Source: Wolbachia endosymbiont of Ctenocephalides felis wCfeF (GTDB lineage: Bacteria > Pseudomonadota > Alphaproteobacteria > Rickettsiales > Anaplasmataceae). Taken from it: a stretch of 64,000 nt of DNA. Within the stretch, counting starts at the first letter, position 1, and every line of letters begins with the position of its first letter. The notes beneath the pieces are model-generated. The model made no database searches, was not told the origin of the DNA, and saw nothing but the letters and a program-made list of their open reading frames with translations. Position numbers and translations under genes: made by a program. Positions 26,167 through 36,200 of this stretch are shown piece by piece. The stretch covers positions 711,150-775,149 of the forward strand of contig CP116767.1 of assembly GCA_028571325.1 (NCBI GenBank), in the 5' to 3' direction.

Positions 26167-27131
26167 TGAAGCCAGATTTTAGTATAATAGCAGAGAATAA
26201 CTCCATTACAGAGGAGTTAAAGAGTAGTGTAATATCTATTCACATTACTGATGAATCTGGAACAGCAAGTGATGAAACTACAATATGCCTCAAACATGGA
26301 ATGAATGCTTTAAAGCTCAAGGGAGAGTTGAAAGTTTTTCTAGGGTATGAAGAGACCGGGCTAGCGTTTATGGGAGTTTATACAGCAAGTGAGATCACAA
26401 TACAAAGCCCACCACAGATTTTAAGAGTCAAATGCTGTGCAGCAAACTTCAAAGGATCGCTGAAAGAAAAAACATCAAAAGAATGGAAAGAGATTACCAT
26501 AGGCAACTTAGTAAGAAAGATAGCAGAAAAGCACGGATACGAAGCAAAAATTGCACAAAAATTTGAAGACATATTTATATCACACATCACTCAAACAGAC
26601 GAAAGTGACATGAATTTTTTGAAAAGGATAGGAGATGAGCATGAAGCAACGGTAAAACCTGTAGGAGGACATATAATTTTTATTTCTAAAGGAGGAGGGA
26701 AATCAGCAACCGGGAAGGTTTTAGGCACAAAGTTACTGACTCCCAAAGATGTGATAAATTGGAAAGTAAATTTTAATGTGCGTAGTAAATATGGATCAGT
26801 TACAGCAAAATGGTACAGCTATGAAAGAGGAGAAACCATAGAAGAAAAAGTAGGCAATGAAGAACCAAGTTATCCGATACATAAGCCTTATTCCACTGCA
26901 GAATCAGCAATCAGTGCAGCAAGTGCTAAATTAAGGAGATTAAAGCGAGGTGAAGCAAAGTTAAACCTAACAATACCTGGCAATCCAGAGTTGTTTGCAG
27001 AAGCTAAAATAAATTTATCAGGGTTTTGTCAAGAGGTAGATGGCGAATGGGTAATTGATAGAGCAGAGCATATTCTAGACAATAGAGGGTATCAAACTAC
27101 GATAGAAGCAGTAATAAGTAGGGTTAATTAA
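26166..27131 (+). CDS. Phage late control/baseplate hub protein D (P2 GpD-like)
   Basis: The 321-residue product matches GpD: N-terminal KPDFSIIAENNSITEELKSSVISI, and a middle ITQTDESDMNFLKRIGDEHEATVKPVGGHIIFI typical of the hub gp27/VgrG-like fold. The name late control reflects a P2 function; in WO it is most likely structural. It overlaps the X stop by one base. Confidence 0.9.
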   Translation: MKPDFSIIAENNSITEELKSSVISIHITDESGTASDETTICLKHGMNALKLKGELKVFLGYEETGLAFMGVYTASEITIQSPPQILRVKCCAANFKGSLKEKTSKEWKEITIGNLVRKIAEKHGYEAKIAQKFEDIFISHITQTDESDMNFLKRIGDEHEATVKPVGGHIIFISKGGGKSATGKVLGTKLLTPKDVINWKVNFNVRSKYGSVTAKWYSYERGETIEEKVGNEEPSYPIHKPYSTAESAISAASAKLRRLKRGEAKLNLTIPGNPELFAEAKINLSGFCQEVDGEWVIDRAEHILDNRGYQTTIEAVISRVN

Positions 27132-27156
27132 GAAAAACTAAACAAACAATTGCTAT

Positions 27157-27396
27157 ATGCATGGTAAAGTATATTGCAACAAAAGTATGCCAAGAAGAAA
27201 TCACCGTTACCAACAGGATCACTATTGTCAAGATTACTATTATCACCAGAATTGGATGTATTGGGTAGAAATTATACCTGGATTAATAGTGTTTGGTGCT
27301 ATTGTTGTAGTTATTATAAGTTTCTTTGTCTTTGATACTAACAGAAAGGCCGAATTAGCAAATGCTGAAGCTACTAATACCAAGCTTCACTGGTAA
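27157..27396 (+). CDS. Small membrane protein following the tail operon
   Basis: This 79-residue protein has an N-terminus rich in Tyr, His, Asn and basic residues (about 1-35), then one long hydrophobic helix (WVEIIPGLIVFGAIVVVIISFFVF, about 37-60), then a short charged tail. Topology would fit a holin or anchor. Its end overlaps the downstream ankyrin frame by 35 bases. No family recognised. Confidence 0.45.
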   Translation: MHGKVYCNKSMPRRNHRYQQDHYCQDYYYHQNWMYWVEIIPGLIVFGAIVVVIISFFVFDTNRKAELANAEATNTKLHW

Positions 27397-27922
27397 CGGA
27401 ACAAATGAAAAAGGGCTCTTTTTGCCTATAATTGGGAAGTTAAGCAAATTTATAACGTGTCCCATTTGTCTTCCCAATAACGAATGTTGGTATAAGAACT
27501 ATGAAAAGATGATATCGATTGCTGCTGGAAATTGTGATTTAGAGATTGTGAAGTTTTTGATAGAAAGGAACTTATTAGATATTCATAGTACTCGAGGTTT
27601 TGGGGGATGGTTATTGGGGTATGCTACAGAAAAAGAGTGCCTGAAAGTTGTTCAATTTTTGGCAGAACAGAAAGTTGATATCAATTCTACGAGCGGTAAT
27701 TTAAGTAACATAACAGCCTTACACTATGCTGCAGAACAAGGTAATTTAGAAATTGTAAAAGTCTTATTACAAAATGGTGCAAACCCAAATGTCGAAGAAT
27801 TTAGGGGGAGAAAGCCAAGAGAATTAGCTGCTATTCAGTATAGTGAAAATAGTAACAAACCTTATAAAGAGATCATAAGCTTACTTTATGAAGCCGAAAG
27901 AACTTATATATCAGAAAAATAA
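27362..27922 (+). CDS. Ankyrin-repeat protein (prophage-linked)
   Basis: Two or three ankyrin repeats are visible in 186 residues: NCDLEIVKFLIERNLLDIH, ECLKVVQFLAEQKVDINS and the best, NITALHYAAEQGNLEIVKVLLQNGANPN. The first 40 residues (LFLPIIGKLSKFITCPICLPNNECWY) resemble a sequence at 57278-57360 at the DNA level and may come from a dispersed repeat, so the true start may lie further in. Ankyrin proteins after gene D are typical of WO prophages and are candidate host-interacting proteins. Confidence 0.7.
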   Translation: MLKLLIPSFTGNGTNEKGLFLPIIGKLSKFITCPICLPNNECWYKNYEKMISIAAGNCDLEIVKFLIERNLLDIHSTRGFGGWLLGYATEKECLKVVQFLAEQKVDINSTSGNLSNITALHYAAEQGNLEIVKVLLQNGANPNVEEFRGRKPRELAAIQYSENSNKPYKEIISLLYEAERTYISEK

Positions 27923-27978
27923 CAGCTAGCTTCATTTCTACAGTTTGACTTAAAAGCTTTAATAATATTCAAATCATT

Positions 27979-28212
27979 ATGCAAAATCAAAAAGTACCAA
28001 TAACGGTAATAGTCACAATAGCGCTGCAAACTGTAGCAACAATATGGTGGCTCGCTAAACTCGATTTACGGGTACATACACATGAAAAGCTCATAGAGCA
28101 AAACAACGGATTGACTGTTACGGTATATCGTTTGGAAGAGCGGATAAAAAGCCTTTCTGAGGAGTTGGACGAGTTTAAATCGCAAGTCTTAAGCGGAAAA
28201 ATTAAATCTTAA
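27979..28212 (+). CDS. Small membrane-anchored coiled-coil protein, possible lysis factor
   Basis: This 77-residue protein has an N-terminal transmembrane helix (VTIVTIALQTVATIWWLAKL-like, about 8-27) and then a coiled coil (LIEQNNGLTVTVYRLEERIKSLSEELDEF). It lies 19 bases before the patatin gene. Membrane helix plus short coiled coil fits a holin or spanin-like partner of a lytic enzyme, or a phage DUF1515/2730-type protein. No enzyme motif. Function is inferred. Confidence 0.55.
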   Translation: MQNQKVPITVIVTIALQTVATIWWLAKLDLRVHTHEKLIEQNNGLTVTVYRLEERIKSLSEELDEFKSQVLSGKIKS

Positions 28213-28231
28213 TCTAAGTTTTCATTTCAAA

Positions 28232-29185
28232 ATGACTAAATATATCCTGTCAGTAGATGGCGGAGGCATAAGAGGCATCATACCAGCCATAATACTAGCA
28301 GAAGTAGAAAAAAGAGCAAGAAAACCTATTTCTCAGATCTTTGACCTAATGGCAGGTACTTCAACTGGTGGGATTGTTGTTGCTGGGTTATGCAAAAAAG
28401 ATGACCAAGGCAAGCCTCAATACTCTGCAAATGATTTAGTTGAGCTTTATCAAAAGTATGGACCATATATTTTCAAGTCTTCGTTTTTTAGGCGATCAAT
28501 ACTATCGTGGTTTAACTGTGCGCAATATCCATACAAAAACATTGAACTGGTACTAGAGAAGTATTTTGGCAATGATATTCTAAAAGACACTTTAAGTAAG
28601 GTACTGATAACAAGTTATGATATTCACAATAATTGCCCATTTTTCTTTAAAAGCTGGAGAGAAGATAGAAATTTTATCAAACTAAAAGAAGCACTCAGAG
28701 CAGCAACAGCAGCACCAACATACTTTGCACCTAAGTATTTAGAAGTTAGCCAAAAGAAAAGAGTATTAGTAGACGGAGGGGTATTTGCCAATAACCCAGC
28801 GGCATGTGCATATGCAAATAGTAAAAAACTTTTTCCCAATGAAGAAATAGTTCTGGTATCAATTGGCACCGGCCGACTATCTAATCGAATAAAGCATAGG
28901 AAATTAGGGAAGATAGCCTGGATAAAGCCTCTGCTGAATGTGATGTTTGCGTCGAGCCTTGATGTAGTAAATTATCAGCTAAGTAACGTAATGGATGACA
29001 GATACGTAAGGATACAATCACAACTAACAATGGCATCAGTTGAGATGGATAATACTACGCCCCAAAATATCAAATGTCTGCAACAAGAAGCAAATGAAAT
29101 GATAGAGGAGAATTGGGAAGTAATAAATAAATTATGTGACGTTAAAAATGTCGAACAAAATAAAGAAACTATGCAGAAAAGCTAA
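28232..29185 (+). CDS. Patatin-like phospholipase
   Basis: This 317-residue patatin has the oxyanion loop DGGGIRG (9-15), nucleophile elbow GTSTG with Ser44 (42-46) and catalytic Asp in DGG (Asp181), so it looks active. It has no signal peptide. Patatins of this kind are a fixed part of WO prophages behind the tail genes and could hydrolyse bacterial or host membrane lipids during phage release. The gene end overlaps the next frame by about 40 bases. Confidence 0.92.
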   Translation: MTKYILSVDGGGIRGIIPAIILAEVEKRARKPISQIFDLMAGTSTGGIVVAGLCKKDDQGKPQYSANDLVELYQKYGPYIFKSSFFRRSILSWFNCAQYPYKNIELVLEKYFGNDILKDTLSKVLITSYDIHNNCPFFFKSWREDRNFIKLKEALRAATAAPTYFAPKYLEVSQKKRVLVDGGVFANNPAACAYANSKKLFPNEEIVLVSIGTGRLSNRIKHRKLGKIAWIKPLLNVMFASSLDVVNYQLSNVMDDRYVRIQSQLTMASVEMDNTTPQNIKCLQQEANEMIEENWEVINKLCDVKNVEQNKETMQKS

Positions 29186-29768
29186 GAAAGGCTTAAGGAA
29201 TATGGTTTCGCCGAAAAAACAAAAGAGAGAACAACGTTCTGAATCTCCAATAAAAATTCAAAATCCTACGGTTAAGGTTGAAAAGCCCACTGAAGAAAAA
29301 CAAAAGGATTTAGAAGGAAAAGGCTTAAAGAGAGGCATTAGCTTCAGAAATAGCTTTCAAAAGGCGAAAGAGAAAATAAGAAGCTTAAGAACTGAACTTA
29401 AAGAAAAAACAATCAAAAAGGACAGCATGTTCAAGAAGTTCAAGAAAAAGGTCAAAAGCCTAAATCCAATCAAGGTTAAGAAAAATAAGATCATTGGAAG
29501 CAAAAAGTTAGCCCTTTTATTGACGGCTGGTACGATTGTGGCGATTTTACCAACATTCAATTTAGCAACATTTCCAGCACTAGCAATAACTTCTGCATGT
29601 GTTTTCAGTATCAATTTTATCGTAGTCAAGACACTAAAGAAAGCTATCAAACAACGCAAAGCAAAATCCAAAGAAGAGCCAACGGTAGCTGAGCCAGAAA
29701 AGTTGGAAAATGTTTCAGTTGAGCCAGTGAAAGAAGAATCTAAACAAGTCTCCAAAGATCTCCACTAA
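29148..29768 (+). CDS. Basic protein with C-terminal membrane segments
   Basis: About 206 residues starting at ATG 29148 (MSNKIKKLC), inside the patatin end; an in-frame GTG at 29136 is also possible. Residues 1-125 are very rich in Lys and Arg. Residues about 125-165 hold one or two hydrophobic helices (LALLLTAGTIVAILPTF, FPALAITSACVFSINFIVV). The tail is Glu/Pro/Val-rich. The basic, membrane-bound layout could fit a secreted effector or a phage lysis helper. I do not recognise the family. Confidence 0.55.
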   Translation: MSNKIKKLCRKAKKGLRNMVSPKKQKREQRSESPIKIQNPTVKVEKPTEEKQKDLEGKGLKRGISFRNSFQKAKEKIRSLRTELKEKTIKKDSMFKKFKKKVKSLNPIKVKKNKIIGSKKLALLLTAGTIVAILPTFNLATFPALAITSACVFSINFIVVKTLKKAIKQRKAKSKEEPTVAEPEKLENVSVEPVKEESKQVSKDLH

Positions 29769-29942
29769 TACATTTATTAAATACTTTGCTACCTTTGTAT
29801 AAATATTAAACACAGAATATAAAGTGGTGGCAAAGCGGGAATTTATTTTATAAAATGCATGTGAACCGTATATGCGAGTTAATAATTTAAAAATATTTAT
29901 CGCTGCATACTTGAATATGAACAGATTTTTCTGGAGATTGTT

Positions 29943-30758
29943 ATGAAAATAGAAAAATTTTTGAAAGAAGCCGTTAAAAAAATTCATAAGTTTAGACACC
30001 ACAGTGTTCTTTCTCTTATGGTTTACGAAATCATTAACACTATTATTAACTCTAGATTTGGTACTAAAATCTTACATTCTTGTGCTAAACACGATCTTTA
30101 CAACGTATTTGAATTCTTTGTTGAATATGACGCTAATGTTGATGCTGAGGACAACAAAGGCAATAGCATTCTTCATATTGCCTCCCGATTTGGATCTAGC
30201 AGAATAGTTAACGCTATTTTGCTACGGAGTCACAATATTAACGTCTATAACACTTACGGTGACACTTCTCTGCATTATTCAATAAAGCATAGGCATTTGT
30301 ATGTTATGCAGACTCTGTTACGATTTGGCGCAGACATCAATTGCCTGAATCGTCTAGGTGAATCTCCTCTCCATACGGCTGCAAAACATGCTGATGGAGT
30401 AATGTTGGGATTACTGATAAAAGGAGGGGCTTTTCTTGAAGCTAAAAATGTAGAAGGAAGTACCCCTCTTCACGTCGCAGCTTTATCCAATCGCGAAGAT
30501 TCCGTGGAGACTTTATTGCAAAACAGGGCAGATGTTAACGCAATTGGGCAAAATGGCTGTACTCCTCTACATCTTGCTGTTATTAATAATAATACAGAAA
30601 TTGTTAAGTTATTACTACATGGTAAGGCAAACGTTCATCTGGAATTTTCTGATAATTCTGGTGAGAGTTACACAGCATTAGATGTTGCTGAAGCAAACAA
30701 GAACAAAAAAATTATAGATTTGTTACTTCTTCATGGGGCGTATGATGACAAGTGTTAA
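29943..30758 (+). CDS. Ankyrin-repeat protein, about seven repeats
   Basis: This 271-residue protein has an N-terminal helical segment and then ankyrin repeats from about residue 38 to the end, with clear GNSILHIASRFG, GDTSLHYSIKHRH, GESPLHTAAKHAD, GSTPLHVAALSNR and GCTPLHLAVINNN signatures. There is no signal peptide. A GGAGATTGTT stretch precedes the ATG. It stands alone on the plus strand after a 174-base gap and is typical of the accessory end of a WO prophage. Likely protein-protein interaction with host targets, an inference from family. Confidence 0.88.
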   Translation: MKIEKFLKEAVKKIHKFRHHSVLSLMVYEIINTIINSRFGTKILHSCAKHDLYNVFEFFVEYDANVDAEDNKGNSILHIASRFGSSRIVNAILLRSHNINVYNTYGDTSLHYSIKHRHLYVMQTLLRFGADINCLNRLGESPLHTAAKHADGVMLGLLIKGGAFLEAKNVEGSTPLHVAALSNREDSVETLLQNRADVNAIGQNGCTPLHLAVINNNTEIVKLLLHGKANVHLEFSDNSGESYTALDVAEANKNKKIIDLLLLHGAYDDKC

Positions 30759-30820
30759 ACCTATGGCTGAAAGCGGTGTGGTAAAAATTGCTTTAGCTGC
30801 ACCTCCTATCACACAAATGG

Positions 30821-31255
30821 TTAGAGCAGTTCTCTCTCTTTCTGCCATATTCTAACTTCATTGATTGCTCTTTGCACTCCAACTTGTTTTTTGATTTTTT
30901 TATCACTTGCAAATAATTCCTGAACCAAGGGTTTGTCTTGAGATATGTCATATGCTGTTTTGCCCTTTTTATTTTTTATAAACAGTTGTGCACAATTGAT
31001 TAGTAACAATCTTACAACAGGTATATTTTCCAGCATTATAGCTTTGTGCAAGGGAGTATTGCCGTTACTGCTACATTCGTCAAGATCAACTCCACTCTCT
31101 ATCAATGACTTTATTTTATCTAAATCACAATCCTTGCTTGAAACAGCTTTGTATAATTCAGGTTCACAAAATAACGTATCGCTAAACCTTCCTATACAAA
31201 AACTCTTTACAGCCCTTATTATTCTCCACACAGCTTCTTCATCTTTACCCTTCAT
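30821..31255 (-). CDS. Short ankyrin-repeat protein
   Basis: This 144-residue protein has about two recognisable ankyrin repeats (KDCDLDKIKSLIESGVDLDECSSNGNTPLHKAIMLENIPVVRLLLINCA, in segments) and a partial third. It converges with the 29943-30758 ankyrin gene, 62 bases apart. It could be a complete small gene or a fragment of a larger ankyrin gene. No obvious frame disruption. Confidence 0.7.
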   Translation of the reverse strand: MKGKDEEAVWRIIRAVKSFCIGRFSDTLFCEPELYKAVSSKDCDLDKIKSLIESGVDLDECSSNGNTPLHKAIMLENIPVVRLLLINCAQLFIKNKKGKTAYDISQDKPLVQELFASDKKIKKQVGVQRAINEVRIWQKERELL

Positions 31256-31310
31256 AAAGTTAAAGCATAAAAACTACACGTAAAGTTTTCATTAAGCCTT
31301 AATACTTCCC

Positions 31311-32072
31311 CTATCCTTTATTTTCTTCTTCACAAATTTCTGCAATCTCAGATAAAAACGAACAGATCGCATCCTGTAATTTTTCGATCTTTATGTTTTG
31401 ATATCCTCTCATAAAACTCAATATCCTTTTTTCTCCTTCACTATCTTCGTCTTCATAATAAACCTCGTCTTTTGATCTTGGCAGTAGCACTCCATCACTC
31501 AGTGATAATGCTTTTTCCATTCCAGATGCTCTCTGAAACGAAATGTCATTTACCTCTTGCTCATATCGCTGTATCTGCTGACGTGATAATTCTGATCTCT
31601 CTCCTAAATCTGTCTGAGTGTACACTCGTACAAACCTCCAATTTTGTAAATTATATTTCATTTTGAAGTTTAGGTTCTTTGTATAAGTTACACGCTTGTT
31701 CATCTGAACGCCTTTTGATAAGCACTTGGCCAATATACACAATGCATTGCGAAATTCTAGATCCTTAAATTTTCTGAGGTTTTGTACTACACTTAATGCC
31801 TTCTGATCTTTGCTGTTAATAGTAACTTCCTTTGTCAATTTAGAAAAAATATCTTCAGCATCCTTTAATAATACTCTTGCTATTTTCTCAAATTTTGTAG
31901 GTGAAAGCATCTCTCTTCTTTGTTCATATCTCGCCACCTGAAGCTTTGATACACCGATTCCTTTTGCCACGTCTTCTTGAGAGAGTCCTAACTTTAACCT
32001 TTCATCTCTTATCTCTTGAATTATTTTGTAATATAGAGAATCAGGAGTTATTTTCTTATTGGTAGTACTCAT
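31311..32072 (-). CDS. Transcriptional regulator with two XRE-type helix-turn-helix domains
   Basis: I chose the ATG at 32070-32072 (MSTTNKK), giving 253 residues; the frame extends upstream to 32141 without a better start. Two XRE domains are seen: LGLSQEDVAKGIGVSKLQVARYEQ (about 27-50) and, weaker, YTQTDLGERSELSRQQIQRYEQ (about 150-172). A Wolbachia-specific double-HTH regulator of this type is common in WO accessory regions. It may control nearby effector genes. The upstream gene 32152-32559 runs in the same direction and ends 79 bases away. Confidence 0.85.
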   Translation of the reverse strand: MSTTNKKITPDSLYYKIIQEIRDERLKLGLSQEDVAKGIGVSKLQVARYEQRREMLSPTKFEKIARVLLKDAEDIFSKLTKEVTINSKDQKALSVVQNLRKFKDLEFRNALCILAKCLSKGVQMNKRVTYTKNLNFKMKYNLQNWRFVRVYTQTDLGERSELSRQQIQRYEQEVNDISFQRASGMEKALSLSDGVLLPRSKDEVYYEDEDSEGEKRILSFMRGYQNIKIEKLQDAICSFLSEIAEICEEENKG

Positions 32073-32151
32073 GTTTTCACTCAACTGTAGTACAAATATA
32101 TATACCCTTTTATAAAATTTTATTAAAGCCCATACTACCAAACAAAGTAAA

Positions 32152-32559
32152 TCACTTTCCTCTTCCTTTACATTTGCCTTGAGCTGAAGCCTGTGCTTTT
32201 ACAAACAGTTGCCAGAATCCCTTTTCACCGCCTTCTTTTTGTATTAATTGGGCTAAGCGCCGCATCAATCCATTGCTAAATATAACCATCTTTGTCCACT
32301 GACCCACTGGCTTTGCAATGTCAACTATCTCTGGATCTTCTCTATAAACCTGTAGGGGATCTATTTGATTTTCAAGATGAAGTTTTTTTTGTTTTTTTTC
32401 TCGATATAAATCTTTTGTTTTCTTGCTTCTATACCCACACAGGAATCTGCTTTTGTAATATCGTTCCCTTCCGGTAAGATATATTTTTCTAAAAAATAGA
32501 AATATTTTAATAGCAAGAAGGAATATTAAGCCATATATGATTATTTGTTCGTAGGACAT
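32152..32559 (-). CDS. Unrecognised membrane-anchored basic protein
   Basis: This 135-residue protein has a strong AGGAGG site before its ATG. An N-terminal hydrophobic helix (IIIYGLIFLLAIKIFLFF, about 6-23) is followed by a very basic region (RSKKTKDLYREKKQKK) and a helical C-terminus. The topology suggests an inner-membrane anchor with a cytoplasmic domain. It precedes the HTH regulator on the same strand and may be cotranscribed. Function unknown. Confidence 0.65.
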   Translation of the reverse strand: MSYEQIIIYGLIFLLAIKIFLFFRKIYLTGRERYYKSRFLCGYRSKKTKDLYREKKQKKLHLENQIDPLQVYREDPEIVDIAKPVGQWTKMVIFSNGLMRRLAQLIQKEGGEKGFWQLFVKAQASAQGKCKGRGK

Positions 32560-32939
32560 TTTTAGCCTCCTAGTTATTGTCTCAAGCTCATATCCTCATA
32601 CAGCTTACACTCTATTTTACAAATAAAGGTATTATTTTTACATTAACTACCAGGCTCAATATAGACAGACATTTTTTATGCATCTTATGACTCCATATTA
32701 CCAAAAGTACAAGAGATTCATTTCCCGGGCTTTTTAGGTAGTTTACAAAGGTAACTGCAAAAAGACTTAAAAGGGCGTCTAAAGCCTCGAACCCCTTTCT
32801 CAGGTCATCTCTGGCAGTCTTTTTTTTCTTTAACATATCATAAAGTTTAAAAAAGTAAGGTTTTTAATCTCAGTGTAAAAAACTTGAATATTTTCTCATA
32901 ATTATGTAGAATTGTTAATGGCTTTTTACTTGATTTCTT

Positions 32940-33089
32940 ATGGCCCTTTCTAAATTTTTAGATCCAAGAGGGATTGACTACTATGAGAAACTGTATAAGG
33001 AGAGAGTATTGAAGAATTTAAGCAAAAAGGCCAGTGAACTTGGTTATACTTTAATAAAAAAACATGAACTAATAGAGGGAGTTTGTTAG
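32940..33089 (+). pseudogene. Transposase C-terminal remnant (possible)
   Basis: Forty-nine codons with YYEKLYKERVLKNLSKKASELGYTL, a pattern typical of the C-terminal tail of transposases of several IS families. There is no ribosome site, and no upstream part of the gene is visible. I cannot name the IS. Confidence 0.35.
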
Positions 33090-33160
33090 AAGATGTTATT
33101 GCTGAAATCACCGGCCTTTCGGTAGATGAAATAAAACAACTTCAAGAGGAAATAGCCTAA
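33090..33160 (+). pseudogene. Rpn-type nuclease C-terminal remnant, copy 1
   Basis: The frame DVIAEITGLSVDEIKQLQ ends at 33160 and matches the common C-terminus of the Rpn (PD-(D/E)XK recombination-promoting nuclease) family. Further copies occur at 36460-36531 and 39848-39919. It marks one edge of the tandemly duplicated segment. Confidence 0.5.
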
Positions 33161-33246
33161 ACTTGCTGTATACAATATTCTGCATAACTTATCTATCTAC
33201 CTGCATTGATAATACTATTAAAATATATGTTTTTTCGCCCTTATCA

Positions 33247-36200
33247 TCAAACCAAAGATTCATATAAATCTTGAAAAGCTTCTTTTGCCTTTGCTCCAGC
33301 CCCACTTAAAATGCTGGAGATACGAGCTAGATTTATTCCTTCTTTCTCTAGCATCTCTAGACATTCTTTTTTCTTCCCTTGCTGGTCAAACAAAAGATGA
33401 TATAAATCTTGGAAAGCTTCTTTAGCCTTAGCTCCTGCTCCATTTAAGATACTGGAAATACGAGCTAGATCTTTTTCTAAAGTCTTCAAATACTTCGTTT
33501 TGTTTCCTTCATCATCAAACAAAAGATGATACAAACCTTGAAAAGCTTCTTTTGCCTTTGTTCCTGCTCCGTTTAAGATACTGGACATATGAGCCAGATT
33601 TATACCTTCTTTCTCTAAAGTTTTTAAATACTTTGTTTTGTTTCCTTCATCATCAAACCAAAGATAATATAAACCTTGAAAAGCTTCTTTTGCACGAGCC
33701 CCTGCTTTACTTAGTATACCGGAGATACGAGCTAGATCTATTCCTTCTTTCTCTAAAGTCTTCAAATACTTCGTTTTGTTTCCTTCATCGTCAAACCAAA
33801 GATCATACAAATCTTGAAGAGCCTCTTTAGCCTTAGCTCCTGCTCCATTTAAGATGCTAGAGATGCGAGCTAGATCTATTCCTTCTTTTTCTAAAGTCTT
33901 CAAATACTTCGTTTTGTTTCCTTCACCGTCAAACCAAAGATCATATAAACCTTGAAAAGCTTCTTTTGCACGAGCCCCTGCTTTACTTAGTATACCGGAG
34001 ATACGAGCTAGATCTATTCCTTCTTTCTCTAAAGTCTTCAAATACTTCGTTTTGTTTCCTTCATCATCAAATAAAAGATCATACAAATCTTGAAAAGCTT
34101 CTTTGACCTTGGCTCCAGCCCCACTTAAAATACTAGTGATACGAGCTAGATCTATTCCTTCTTTCTCTAAAGTCTTCAAATACTTCGTTTTGTTTCCTTC
34201 ATCGTCAAACAAAAGATCATACAAACTTTGAAAGGCACCTTTAGCATTAGCTCCAGCCCCACTTAAAATACTAGTGATACGAGCTAGATCTATTCCTTCT
34301 TTTTCTAAAGTTTTTAAATACTTCGTTTTGTTTCCTTGCTGATCAAACAAAAGATCATACAAACTTTGAAAGGCACCTTTAGCATTAGCTCCAGCCCCAC
34401 TTAAAATACTAGTGATACGAGCTAGATCTATTCCTTCTTTTTCTAAAGTTTTTAAATACTTTGTTTTGTTTCCTTTATCATCAAACAAAAGATCATACAA
34501 ACTTTGAAAGGCACCTTTAGCATTAGCTCCAGCCCCACTTAAAATGCTGGAAATGCGAGCTAGATCTATTCCTTCTTTCTCTAAAGTTTCTAAATACTTC
34601 GTTTTGTTTCCTTCATCATCAAACCAAAGATAATATAAACCTTGAAAAGCTTCTTTAGCACGAGCCCCTGCTTTACCTAGGATACTGGAAATACGAGCTA
34701 GATCTATTCCTTCTTTCTCTAAAGTTTTTAAATACTTCGTTTTGTTTCCTCCATCATCAAACCAAAGATGATATAAATTTTGAAAAGCATCTTTTGCCTT
34801 TGCTCCTGCTCCACTTAAAATACTAGTGATACGAGCTAGATCTATTCCTTCTTTCTCTAGAGTCTTTAAATACTTCGTTTTGTTTCCTTTATCATCAAAC
34901 CAAAGGTCATACAAACCTTGAAAAGCATCTTTTGCCTTTGCTCCTGCTCCGTTTAAGATACTGGAAATACGAGCTAGACCTATTCCTTCTTTCTCTAAAT
35001 ATTTTGTTTTGTTTCCTTCACCATCAAACCAAAGATCACATAAACCTTGAAAAGCATCTTTTGCCTTAGCTCCTGCTCCATTTAAGATGCTGGAGATACG
35101 AGCTAGATCTATTCCTTCTTTCTCTAAAGCTTCAAGACATCTTCTCTTTTTCCCTTGTTGATCAAACCAAAGGTTATATAAACCCTGAAAAGCATCTTTT
35201 GCCTTAGCTTTTGCTCCGTTTAAGATACTGGAGATGCGAACTAGATCTATTCCTTCTTTCTCTAAAGTCTTTAAATATTTTGTTTTGTTTCCTTCACCAT
35301 CAAACCAAAGATCACATAAACCTTGAAAAGCATCTTTTGCCTTAGCTCCTGCTCCATTTAAGATGCTAGAGATACGAGCTAGATCTATTCCTTCTTTCTC
35401 TAAAGTTTTTAAATACTTTGTTTTGTTTCCTTTATCATCAAACAAAAGATCATATAAACCTTGAAAAGCTTCTTTAGCACGAGCCCCTGCTTTACTTAGT
35501 ATACCGGAGATACGAGCTAGATCTATTCCTTCTTTTTCTAAAGTCTTTAAATACTTCGTTTTGTTTCCTTCACCATCAAATAAAAGATCATATAAACCTT
35601 GAAAAGCTTCTTTAGCACGAGCCCCTGCTTTACCTAGGATACTGGAAATACGAGCTAGATCTATTCCTTCTTTTTCTAAAGTTTTTAAATACTTTGTTTT
35701 GTTTCCTTTATCATCAAACAAAAGATCATACAAACTTTGAAAGGCACCTTTAGCATTAGCTCCAGCACCACTTAAAATGCTGGAGATACGAGCTAGATCT
35801 ATTCCTTCTTTTTCTATAGTCTTTAAATACTTCGTTTTGTTTCCTTGCTGATCAAACCAAAGATAATATAAACCTTGAAAAGCTTTTTTAGCACGAGCCC
35901 CTGCTTTACTTAGTATACCAGAGATACGAGCTAGATCTATTCCTTCTTTCTCTAAAGTTTTTAAATACTTTGTTTTGTTTCCTTCATCATCAAACAAAAG
36001 ATAATATAAACCTTGAAGAGCCTCTTTAGCCTTAGCTCCTGCTCCATTTAAGATGCTGGACATATTACGTTTAACTTTATTCTCACATATAATGTCGAAC
36101 ATATTTTGTCCTTTATCTGTATTTAAAAATTCTCTCAAGGCATCTGCTTTTACTTCACCAACTATGACTTTAATAAACTTATCTTTTTCATTGAGGAGGC

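Larger units (their letters stand above)
32560..33246. other. Degraded stretch between accessory genes
   Basis: A 74-codon minus-strand frame (32612-32836) has no ribosome site and looks like a fragment. At about 32940-33089 on the plus strand lies a short frame MALSKFLDPRGIDYYEKLYKE that resembles a transposase C-terminus. It is immediately followed, in another frame, by the C-terminal remnant of an Rpn-type nuclease (33090-33160). Nothing intact is visible here. Confidence 0.55.

Noticed and set aside
32612..32836. 74-codon minus-strand frame as a gene
   Set aside because: No ribosome site or recognisable pattern; it lies among degraded remnants.
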